Assembly (NCBI GenBank): GCA_028293445.1
Contig: JAQGOU010000051.1
Coordinates: 1 to 40,838 of the forward strand
DNA: 40,838 bases
Origin: Verrucomicrobiales bacterium
GTDB lineage: Bacteria > Verrucomicrobiota > Verrucomicrobiia > Limisphaerales > JACDHS01
Reading direction: 5' to 3'
Positions 33,920 to 40,838 of this stretch are shown one piece after another. How positions within the stretch are numbered: the first letter of the stretch is position 1; every line of letters begins with the position of its first letter. The notes beneath the pieces are model-generated. The model was not told where the DNA came from and did no database searches. It worked only from the letters and a program-made list of their open reading frames with translations. A program made the translations under genes and the position numbers.

Positions 33920-35074
33920 TTATCGAAACAGGTTTTTGGCCTTATCGAAAAAGCTTTTACTGATCGGATTCACGGATTCATCGCAAAGCGCGGCGAACTC
34001 CTGCAGCTTCTGCTTCTGCGCACCATTCAGTTTCGTCGGCACTTCGACAGCCGCGCGCACGTGCAAATCACCATAGCCGTATCCCTGCACGTTCTTCATT
34101 CCTTTGCCCTTCAGGCGGAAAATGGTTCCCGATTGCGTGCCTGGCGGAACTTTGATCTGCAATTTGCCTTCGAGCGAGGGCACTTCGATGTCCGCCCCGA
34201 GCGTCGCCTGCACGAAGCTCAACGGCACGTCACAAATCAGGTCATCGCCTTCGCGAACAAAAATCTCGTGTGGTTTGACGTGAATAATTACGTAAAGATC
34301 ACCTGGTGATCCACCGCGCACACCTGCTTCACCGTTACCCGACGAGCGAAGGCGCGATCCCGTATCAACACCTGCGGGAATCTTGATCTTAATCTTCGTC
34401 TGCCGTTCCGTGCGTCCGGCGCCACGACAATTTTTACATGGCTTTTCCACCACTTTGCCTGCGCCCTGGCAACGGGGACACGTCTGCGCAATGCTGAATA
34501 TCCCGCGCGACATGAGAACCTGCCCGCGTCCACCGCAAGTCGCGCACGCTTTGATGCTCGAACCTTTTTCAGCGCCGGAACCCTGACACACTTCGCATTG
34601 ATCGAGCTTGGTGACCGCAATTTCCTTTTCGGTGCCGCGGGCGGCTTCCATAAAGGAAATTTCCATGTCGTAACGAAGATCTGCGCCGCGTTGACCGCCG
34701 CTCGGGTCACGTTGTTGTCCGCCACCAAATAGATCTTCGAAGATACTTCCGCCACCGCTGCCGCCACCACCCGCGAATACTTCGCGGAAAATATCGAAGG
34801 GATCATGAAACCCACCGCCATGACCGAAGCCACGTCGCCGGGGATCGAACGCCGCGTGGCCATGTTGATCGTACGCAGCGCGGGTTTGCGGATCGCTCAA
34901 GGCCTCGTAGGCTTCGCCGAGTTCTTTGAATTGTTCCTCGGCTTGTTTATCGCCCGGGTTTTTGTCCGGATGATATTTGACCGCGAGTTTGCGGTAAGAT
35001 TTTTTAATCTCTTCCGCCGTGGCAGTGCGTTCCACACCGAGGATTTCGTAATAGTCGCGTTTGGAGGTGGCCAT
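33920..35074 (-). CDS. dnaJ: Chaperone protein DnaJ
   Basis: This 384-residue Hsp40 delivers unfolded proteins to DnaK and stimulates its ATPase. The J domain has the HPD motif at residues 35-37 (KYHPDKNPG). A Gly/Phe-rich region spans about 76-130. The zinc-binding domain has four CxxC pairs (Cys160/163, 177/180, 199/202 and 213/216). The C-terminal substrate domain is complete. The gene follows grpE with a 3-bp gap and is certainly cotranscribed with it. No dnaK lies in the window. Confidence 0.97.
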   Translation of the reverse strand: MATSKRDYYEILGVERTATAEEIKKSYRKLAVKYHPDKNPGDKQAEEQFKELGEAYEALSDPQTRAAYDQHGHAAFDPRRRGFGHGGGFHDPFDIFREVFAGGGGSGGGSIFEDLFGGGQQRDPSGGQRGADLRYDMEISFMEAARGTEKEIAVTKLDQCEVCQGSGAEKGSSIKACATCGGRGQVLMSRGIFSIAQTCPRCQGAGKVVEKPCKNCRGAGRTERQTKIKIKIPAGVDTGSRLRSSGNGEAGVRGGSPGDLYVIIHVKPHEIFVREGDDLICDVPLSFVQATLGADIEVPSLEGKLQIKVPPGTQSGTIFRLKGKGMKNVQGYGYGDLHVRAAVEVPTKLNGAQKQKLQEFAALCDESVNPISKSFFDKAKNLFR

Positions 35075-35077
35075 GGA

Positions 35078-35635
35078 TTAAGCGGCTGGCTTTTTGGCAA
35101 TGATGACCGTTGCGGGGCGGACGAGGCGTTCGCGAAACTTATAACCTTTACGCAACTGTTGGACGACGTTGCCTTCGGGGACGTCCTTGGTTTCCGTTTG
35201 CGAAACGGCTTCGTGCAGGTTCGGGTCGAATTTTTGATTACTGGCGTCGATCTCTTCCAGGCCGGCATCGGTCAGTGCCGACTTGAGCTGGGAATGAATC
35301 ATCTTCACGCCGGTCTTCAGCGAGTCGGTGCTTTGTGATGCCTGCACTGCTTCGGCTGCAGCCAGCGCCGCTTCAAAATTATCAATTACCGGGATGAGCT
35401 TCTCGAGCAACCCTTCATTGGCGAACTTGATTGCTTCCGATTTTTCGCGCGCGGCGCGTTTTTTGAAATTTTCCAGGTCGGACGTGGTGCGCAACAGGCG
35501 TTCCCAATGTTCATCGGACTTGGCCGCCCGATCTTTCAGGTCCGACAATTCTTCAGGTGTGAGAGCTTTGGGCATGGGTATTTCGGCATTGCCGTTCTCG
35601 ACGGCGACATCGGTCTTATCTGTTTCTTCATTCAT
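35078..35635 (-). CDS. grpE: Nucleotide exchange factor GrpE
   Basis: This 185-residue cochaperone exchanges ADP on DnaK. The long helical stretch (about 25-90) contains RTTSDLENFKKRAAREKSEA, and the C-terminal beta domain has FDPNLHEAVSQTETKDVPEG followed by the GYKFRERLVRPATVIIAK end. Residue patterns and length are normal. It is the first gene of grpE-dnaJ. An inverted repeat lies just upstream (35652-35696). Confidence 0.96.
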   Translation of the reverse strand: MNEETDKTDVAVENGNAEIPMPKALTPEELSDLKDRAAKSDEHWERLLRTTSDLENFKKRAAREKSEAIKFANEGLLEKLIPVIDNFEAALAAAEAVQASQSTDSLKTGVKMIHSQLKSALTDAGLEEIDASNQKFDPNLHEAVSQTETKDVPEGNVVQQLRKGYKFRERLVRPATVIIAKKPAA

Positions 35636-35651
35636 ACCGGTTAAAAGAGAT

Positions 35652-35696
35652 GAGAAGTTAGCGAATCGTTCAAATCCCGCAACTGCTTAACTTCTC
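35652..35696. promoter_or_regulatory. Inverted repeat upstream of grpE, candidate operator
   Basis: GAGAAGTTAGC at 35652-35662 and GCTTAACTTCTC at 35685-35696 are reverse complements apart from one extra A, separated by 22 bp. The pair lies 17-61 bp before the grpE start. It does not match CIRCE (TTAGCACTC, nine bases, GAGTGCTAA). It could be an operator or a leader hairpin for heat-shock control. Based on symmetry and position only. Confidence 0.4.
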
Positions 35697-35851
35697 AATA
35701 TAAGGCAGCTTCCGCCAAGAGGAAATTTTCATAAATGCCCGTTGTCCAGCTAGGGATTTCCCTTCCGCGTCTCCTAATCAGGCAAAAAGCGGTCTTTCGG
35801 GAAAAATTCTTTTGTCGGATTCCGTCCGCGATCGTCCATTAATAAGTAGAG

Positions 35852-37156
35852 ATGACGCAGATGGACGATTTAAAACTGCTTCGGGTTTACGTTGCGCAAG
35901 ACTCACAGGAAGCCTTCCGCACCGTGGTGGAACGTCATTTGAACCTCGTTTACTCCACCGCCTTGCGCAAAACCGCTAACGCGACGCTTGCCGAGGAAGT
36001 CGCGCAGGCCGTGTTCATCTTATTATCGAAGAAGGCCGAGTCCATTGGTTCGAACATCATGCTGTCCGGCTGGCTTTATCGCGCAACGTGTTACGTGGCC
36101 AATGATGCTTTAAAGGCGGAGCGACGCCGACAACAACGCGAACAGGAGGTCTATGATCATATGCAAACCAATGCCTCAGAACCGACCTGGACCAGCATCG
36201 CGCCTCTCCTGGACGACGCCATGGCGACTCTTTCCGAAAGTGATCGGCAGGCGGTGCTGTTGCGCTTCTTTGAAAACAAATCTTTGAGCGAGGTGGGGAA
36301 TGCCTTGAGGGTGAGCGACGACACGGCGCAAAAGCGCATTTCCCGAGCGCTCTCGAAGTTAAAAGGTTATTTCGAGCGAAGAAAAGTTGCCGTAACGATC
36401 GGCGTGGTGGCCGCCTTGATGTTAGACCACGCCGCTCAGGCTGCTCCCGCTCACCTCCTCTCCTCCGTTTCTGAAGCCGTGTGGAACGACAGCCTGCCCG
36501 TGAGCACCGCAACTCTGGTCTCGAATGCAGCCACATCGCTTTTGCGGGCAAAACAATGGCTCCAACTGCGCATTGCGTTCGCGGTAACGGCGATCACCAT
36601 CGTTATCGGTTCCCTGTTCCTGAACCTTGACCAATCGGACCTCGAACGTTTTAAACCGGTTGCTCTCCATTCATCTCAAGAGCAGGCACCTCAAGCTCTG
36701 AGTCAAAGCCCAATAACCGAGGGAGCGCCCAAGGCGACCATGACGCGTGTGGCCGAACTTAAACAAACCAACCCGCAACCAGCTTTTGCCGCGCAGTCTT
36801 CACCGCCGCCTGCAAAGCCCGCAGTCGTATTGGTGAAAACTTCCTCTACGACTAAACCAACCAACATCGCACAAGGCGCCCCTCCAATGTCCAACGCAGC
36901 ACCTTCGCTGAACGCCCGATCTGCATCCCGGAACACCATGGTCCGGCCGGTCTCCACCACAACCACGATCACCGGACCTTTGGTAACCTGGAAAGACGAC
37001 CCACTCACCAACGCCGCACCTCCGCGCGAATTACAACCGATCGATCCGCCCCGACGCCAGCCGGTGAACCGGACAACCTCACGCCCAAGCCTTTTCGGAA
37101 ACAGCCGGAATAAACGTTCCAATTCAACAGACAACGATGGAAGAGACCCACAATGA
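35852..37156 (+). CDS. ECF sigma factor with membrane-anchored C-terminal tail
   Basis: This 434-residue protein opens with a standard ECF sigma core. Region 2 (about 12-95) contains [19 protein letters not shown] and [19 protein letters not shown]. Region 4 (about 117-172) contains [18 protein letters not shown] and a [16 protein letters not shown] helix. The core is about twice extended: a hydrophobic stretch at 179-198, a clear transmembrane helix at about 241-258, and then about 175 residues rich in Pro, Ser, Thr, Ala and Arg. Sigma factors of this build are known from Planctomycetes and Verrucomicrobia, where the tail may act as a built-in anti-sigma or sensor. The stop overlaps the pseudopilin gene start in ATGA. 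Confidence 0.9.
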   Translation: MTQMDDLKLLRVYVAQDSQEAFRTVVERHLNLVYSTALRKTANATLAEEVAQAVFILLSKKAESIGSNIMLSGWLYRATCYVANDALKAERRRQQREQEVYDHMQTNASEPTWTSIAPLLDDAMATLSESDRQAVLLRFFENKSLSEVGNALRVSDDTAQKRISRALSKLKGYFERRKVAVTIGVVAALMLDHAAQAAPAHLLSSVSEAVWNDSLPVSTATLVSNAATSLLRAKQWLQLRIAFAVTAITIVIGSLFLNLDQSDLERFKPVALHSSQEQAPQALSQSPITEGAPKATMTRVAELKQTNPQPAFAAQSSPPPAKPAVVLVKTSSTTKPTNIAQGAPPMSNAAPSLNARSASRNTMVRPVSTTTTITGPLVTWKDDPLTNAAPPRELQPIDPPRRQPVNRTTSRPSLFGNSRNKRSNSTDNDGRDPQ

Positions 37157-37821
37157 AAATGCGCATTCAAAATTCTCGGGACCACGCATTCACCCTCATC
37201 GAGCTGCTGGTGGTCGTCGCCATCATTGCCATTTTAGCGGGCATGCTCTTACCGACGCTTTACAAAGCCAAACTGCGCGCGCAATCGACCTCCTGCATGA
37301 ATAATCTGAAGCAAACCAGCCTGGCCCTGCATACGTTTGCCTTGGATAACGAAGATAAGTTTCCCTGGAACGTTTCGACCAACTCCGGAGGGACCAAAGG
37401 CATTTCAGTTGCGTGGCGACAGTTCGCAGCGATTTCGAATTATATCATGACGCCGAAAATTCTTCATTGCCCCTCCGACGCCGCAGGCGAGGCTGCCAAC
37501 GACTTCTCCACCGGTGAGACCGGATTACAAACTCTCACCAATCACGCCGTAACCTATTTCATCGGTGTCGAAGCTAATTTTAGAATGCCGCAGATCATCC
37601 TGGCCGGTGACCGGGCGACCGGACGCTCGGGTGATTGCGTCATCGCGGGGATGGGGAACGTCACTGTCCTTGGCACGGGTTCAACCTGGGACACATCGGT
37701 GCATGGCGAGACGGGAAATGCCACCCTGACCGACGGGAGCGTTCAGCGTTTGACCACCGAGAGATTCCAAGAGCAACTGCGATCGGTCAGCGGCGTAAAC
37801 TACAACAACTGCGCGTTGTGA
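37153..37821 (+). CDS. Type II secretion/pilin-like pseudopilin (prepilin cleavage signal)
   Basis: This 222-residue protein has the prepilin N-terminal signal [20 protein letters not shown]. Cleavage is expected between Ala12 and Phe13, with the conserved glutamate at mature position 5. Ala, not Gly, at -1 is frequent in this phylum. The body contains [20 protein letters not shown] and [10 protein letters not shown], and near the end [12 protein letters not shown] fits the H-x9-DG pattern of DUF1559-like verrucomicrobial/planctomycete pseudopilins. It is translationally coupled to the sigma factor. Its architecture resembles the segment embedded in the giant protein at about 6860-7200. Confidence 0.9.
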   Translation: MKMRIQNSRDHAFTLIELLVVVAIIAILAGMLLPTLYKAKLRAQSTSCMNNLKQTSLALHTFALDNEDKFPWNVSTNSGGTKGISVAWRQFAAISNYIMTPKILHCPSDAAGEAANDFSTGETGLQTLTNHAVTYFIGVEANFRMPQIILAGDRATGRSGDCVIAGMGNVTVLGTGSTWDTSVHGETGNATLTDGSVQRLTTERFQEQLRSVSGVNYNNCAL

Positions 37822-37849
37822 TCTAGACCTTGAGAGCGACGAGGCGAAA

Positions 37850-40792
37850 TCATTTCCCGAGTCGATAAAACCGATTTCCCTGGATGTCGTCAGTCACTGT
37901 GTAAACCCCGTTCGTGGTTTCGGCTGGCTGTGAAACGTTATTCCAGCCGGAGATACCGAGCACCGTATTATATTGCAGGACAAAATCCGTCGCGAGCGTC
38001 GGCCACGCCAGCACCATGCGATTGCCAACTCGTGACGTAGAAAGACGCGGCACTTCGCCCAGGCGCGCGTAGAAAATATCGTTACTACCGTAGCTGGTCA
38101 GAGAAATCGAATCGAACTTCGCCGTGTCACTGAAGTAACCCGTCATCAGGACGCGCCCATTTTCATCCAACGCCAGACTGTTCACTTCATCCGCACCGCT
38201 TCCACCTGCCTGTTTGATCCAGAGAAGCGCGCCATTCGCATCGTAGCACGCGACAAAAATATCCATATCACTCGCAGTCAAGACGCGCCCGTCGAACGTC
38301 GCTGTTCCGGTGAATGTGCCCGCGACATAGAGGTTGCCCTGTCGATCGATCACGATGGCATTTGCGATGTCGCTCCCGGTGCCGCCCGCCTTTTTTGCCC
38401 AGAGAAGAGATCCCGCTGCACTATATTTCGCGAGGAAAACGTCGTCCGAACCTGCGCTTGTCAGGTTGGTGTTGCCTATGGAAATTGTGCTTTGAAAGTT
38501 TCCCGTCACGAAACTATTCCCAGCAGCATCCACGGCCACGGCGCGACCAATTTCGACTCCCGCCCCCCCTGCCTGGTTGATCCAGAGCAGAGTTCCGGTA
38601 GGACTGTATTTCGCCAGGAATATATCATGCCCGCCAGCACTCGTGAGGTTAATGCCACTGAAGATCGCGGTGTTTTCGAAGTAACCCGAAACCAAAATAT
38701 TGCCCGCGCTGTCAAAATCAAAATCATAACTTACATCATCGCCACTACCTCCACCGCCCACAGCCCACACGTTACTCCCATCGGCATCGTATTTCGCGAG
38801 ATACATATCGCTGCGCAGATTACTGGGGCTGCTGGCGGCCGCCGTCAGCGTGTGGGTACCGAACGTTGCCACCTCCCGGAAGAATCCGCACATAAACGCG
38901 CTGCCCGCCGCGTCGGTACGAACCTGCAGGCCCGTATCATGATAAGCTCCGCCGGAACGACTGGCCCAGATAACCGTGCCGTTGCAGGTGTACTTCGCGA
39001 TAAACGTTTCGTTGCGTCCACTACTGCTCAACGTCACTGATTGATTGAAAAGGTTTTTCCCGAAATCAATGGTGCCCGAAAAATAGCCGGTGATGAAAAC
39101 GCCATTCGTCGCGTCCAGCGTCACTCGATAACCGACATCACCGCTGCTCCCATTGGTCAACCCATTGATGCTGCCGGCCTGCTTCAGCCAAATCAGATTT
39201 CCGGTCGGGCTGTACTTCGCGAGAAAAACATCGCCCGCACCACGACTCACCAGGTTACTGGGTCCAAACGTCGCGGTGTCAAAAAAGATTCCCGTCACAT
39301 AACTATTGCCGGCAGTGTCGAGCGCGATTCCGAAACTATGGTCGTTCGTCCCGCTCCCGGCGCCTCGGGCCAGATCAAAGAAAGGTTCTTTCACGGGATA
39401 GAATTCCGTTTGCAGCTTCGTCACAAAGGCGTCGTAACCACCCTGACTCTGATAACTCAAGCCACCGAAATACCCAATCCACTCGCAGTATCCCGTTAAG
39501 TATATATTTCCCTTCGCATCTGCGGCGATCCCTTGACCGTCATCCCCGTAATCTCCGCCCGCTTTCCAAACGTTGAGGACACTTCCGCTGCTATTGAACT
39601 TCACCAGAAAGATGTCCGAGAGGAACGGTGAATTCAGCGTCACGTCCCCAAATTTACTGATGCCATAATAGGTTCCGGAGACGTAAATACTCCCGGCAGA
39701 ATCAATCGCGATTCCATTGCCATAATCGTTCAGACCGCCGCCCATATTCGTGGCAAACAACGCATTTCCCGAGCTGTCGTACTTCGCGAGAAATGCATCC
39801 CAGTTTCCCCGACTGGTCACGCTGATATTGCCGCCGAAGTTCGCCGTCGTTTTGAAAAACCCAGTGATGTAACTGTTGCCACTCTGATCCACCGCGATGT
39901 TGAAACCCTGGTCATCAGAGGCGCCGCCGGCGCCCCTCAGCCAGTTCACCGCTCCATCCGCGCTCAGTTCGGCCAGGAAAATGTCGCGAACCCCGTTGTT
40001 CGTCACCGATAAGTTTCGCGCAGTCAAAACGGGCGAAAAGAAAGTTCCCACGACGTGACTCGTGCCGGCTGCGTTCACCGCAATGCGATAACCGTAATCG
40101 TCGGTGGTGCCACCCAGTTGTTGAACCCAAAGGAGACCTCCGTTGGGAGTATACTTTGCGACAAACGCATCCAGGCCGCCACGACTGGTCAGATTCGTAC
40201 TCTCGAACGTCGCGACACCGCTGAAGTGGCCACTGACATAAATGTTTCCGCTCCCGTCCAGCGCAATGCCGTGCCCGGTCTCATAGTCCGTGCCCCCGGC
40301 TTGAATCGCCCAAACAACTTCTCCGGCACTATCGTACTTGGCCACAAAAATATCGCCAGATCCTGCACCGGCCAGATTCGTTGCCCCAAAAGTAGCGGGG
40401 CCAGTAAATGAGCCCGTGACAAAACAATTTCCCGCGTCGTCCGCCGCGACAGCGATGGCCGTATCGGCTCCAGTCCCGCCCGGATTCCTGGCCCACAGCA
40501 AATTCCCGCTCGCGTTACGTTTGACAAGGTAGATGTCACTGGTGGTTCCATGATTGGTCAACGTGACGCTGTCGACCTTCATCGTGGGAGAATAAAACCA
40601 GGCCGCAGAGTAATTATTTCCGCCGGCATCTGCCGCGATGGCGAAACTGAATTCATTGGAAATACCGCCGACTGGTTTCACCCATTGAAAACTTGGCGCC
40701 TGAGCGTGAAGCAACGCGCCAGCCAAACCAACGGTCAGGAACAAATAAAACCCGAGAAACCTTACAACCGACCGAAGGGGGGAGCTGGTCAT
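37850..40792 (-). CDS. Secreted SBBP-repeat beta-propeller protein, 14 blades
   Basis: This 980-residue protein starts at the ATG at 40790-40792, chosen over a TTG five codons earlier; neither has a good Shine-Dalgarno sequence. A signal peptide (LGFYLFLTVGLAGALLHA, then QAP) leads the chain. Fourteen repeats of about 60-65 residues follow, each with the pattern DIFLAKY, then GxxLWxxxAGG, then AVDxxGNxYVTGxF and xATFG. A non-repeat linker (FYPVKEPFFDLARG, near 39390) falls after the seventh, so the layout is two seven-bladed propellers. The C-terminal 70 residues (from LSTSRVGNRMVLAWP to GNRFYRLGK) form the end domain often found on verrucomicrobial secreted proteins. Binding partner unknown. 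Confidence 0.9.
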   Translation of the reverse strand: MTSSPLRSVVRFLGFYLFLTVGLAGALLHAQAPSFQWVKPVGGISNEFSFAIAADAGGNNYSAAWFYSPTMKVDSVTLTNHGTTSDIYLVKRNASGNLLWARNPGGTGADTAIAVAADDAGNCFVTGSFTGPATFGATNLAGAGSGDIFVAKYDSAGEVVWAIQAGGTDYETGHGIALDGSGNIYVSGHFSGVATFESTNLTSRGGLDAFVAKYTPNGGLLWVQQLGGTTDDYGYRIAVNAAGTSHVVGTFFSPVLTARNLSVTNNGVRDIFLAELSADGAVNWLRGAGGASDDQGFNIAVDQSGNSYITGFFKTTANFGGNISVTSRGNWDAFLAKYDSSGNALFATNMGGGLNDYGNGIAIDSAGSIYVSGTYYGISKFGDVTLNSPFLSDIFLVKFNSSGSVLNVWKAGGDYGDDGQGIAADAKGNIYLTGYCEWIGYFGGLSYQSQGGYDAFVTKLQTEFYPVKEPFFDLARGAGSGTNDHSFGIALDTAGNSYVTGIFFDTATFGPSNLVSRGAGDVFLAKYSPTGNLIWLKQAGSINGLTNGSSGDVGYRVTLDATNGVFITGYFSGTIDFGKNLFNQSVTLSSSGRNETFIAKYTCNGTVIWASRSGGAYHDTGLQVRTDAAGSAFMCGFFREVATFGTHTLTAAASSPSNLRSDMYLAKYDADGSNVWAVGGGGSGDDVSYDFDFDSAGNILVSGYFENTAIFSGINLTSAGGHDIFLAKYSPTGTLLWINQAGGAGVEIGRAVAVDAAGNSFVTGNFQSTISIGNTNLTSAGSDDVFLAKYSAAGSLLWAKKAGGTGSDIANAIVIDRQGNLYVAGTFTGTATFDGRVLTASDMDIFVACYDANGALLWIKQAGGSGADEVNSLALDENGRVLMTGYFSDTAKFDSISLTSYGSNDIFYARLGEVPRLSTSRVGNRMVLAWPTLATDFVLQYNTVLGISGWNNVSQPAETTNGVYTVTDDIQGNRFYRLGK

Positions 40793-40838
40793 GTAACCAA
40801 GAGACAAGACGATTCGATTTTCTATCTCAATGGATGAG

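Noticed and set aside
35652-35696. CIRCE element (HrcA operator) before grpE
   Set aside because: The arms do not match TTAGCACTC/GAGTGCTAA and the spacing is 22 bp, not nine.

Overview
The window looks like chromosomal DNA from a soil- or water-type Verrucomicrobiota bacterium, most likely near the Pedosphaera/Limisphaerales group. This placement is an inference from gene style, not a search. It rests on prepilin-like proteins of the [10 protein letters not shown]...AGMLLP type, an ECF sigma factor with a long membrane-anchored tail, large secreted beta-strand and beta-propeller proteins, REP-type repeats with a GGCTTCAGCC core, and a complex I locus of unusual composition.

Layout. 1-200 is the 5' end of an exported protein that runs off the left edge. 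201-1184 has no gene. It holds a repeat block built on a period of about 41 bp (395-935) and a REP pair (1051-1163). 1185-9852 carries three leftward genes: a class-C-type serine hydrolase, a small membrane protein, and a 2308-residue secreted/membrane protein made of two homologous halves with a pseudopilin-like segment between them. 10131-11349 carries an ACT-domain protein and fdhD. 11573-12301 is a double PRC-barrel protein on the other strand. 12462-12712 is a six-unit array of hairpins at exactly 41-bp spacing, in the divergent region before nuoA.

12953-25082 is a tightly packed, mostly translationally coupled complex I operon: nuoA-B-C-D-I-H-J-K-L-M-M-N. It has no nuoE, nuoF or nuoG. 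It has two different nuoM genes, and NuoL has a lateral helix about 25-29 residues longer than usual. That combination matches the four-pump ('2M') complex I architecture. Directly after it (25114-25658) lies a second copy of the 41-bp-period repeat block seen at 395-935.

25764-28174 is a leftward two-gene ABC transporter. 28276-28653 is a small secreted protein, and 28744-29766 is a D-cysteine desulfhydrase family enzyme. 29889-33733 is a rightward group: a tandem PepSY protein, a HEAT-like envelope protein, an OmpR-type response regulator and its histidine kinase. 33764-35635 holds grpE, dnaJ and tRNA-Gln(TTG), all leftward. 35852-37821 is an ECF sigma factor with a transmembrane tail, translationally coupled to a pseudopilin. 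37850-40792 is a leftward secreted protein with 14 SBBP-type propeller repeats arranged as 7+7.

The strongest candidates for something undescribed are the two related classes of 41-bp-period hairpin array around the nuo operon, the duplicated giant protein with an embedded pseudopilin-like domain, and the four-antiporter complex I with an altered second NuoM.
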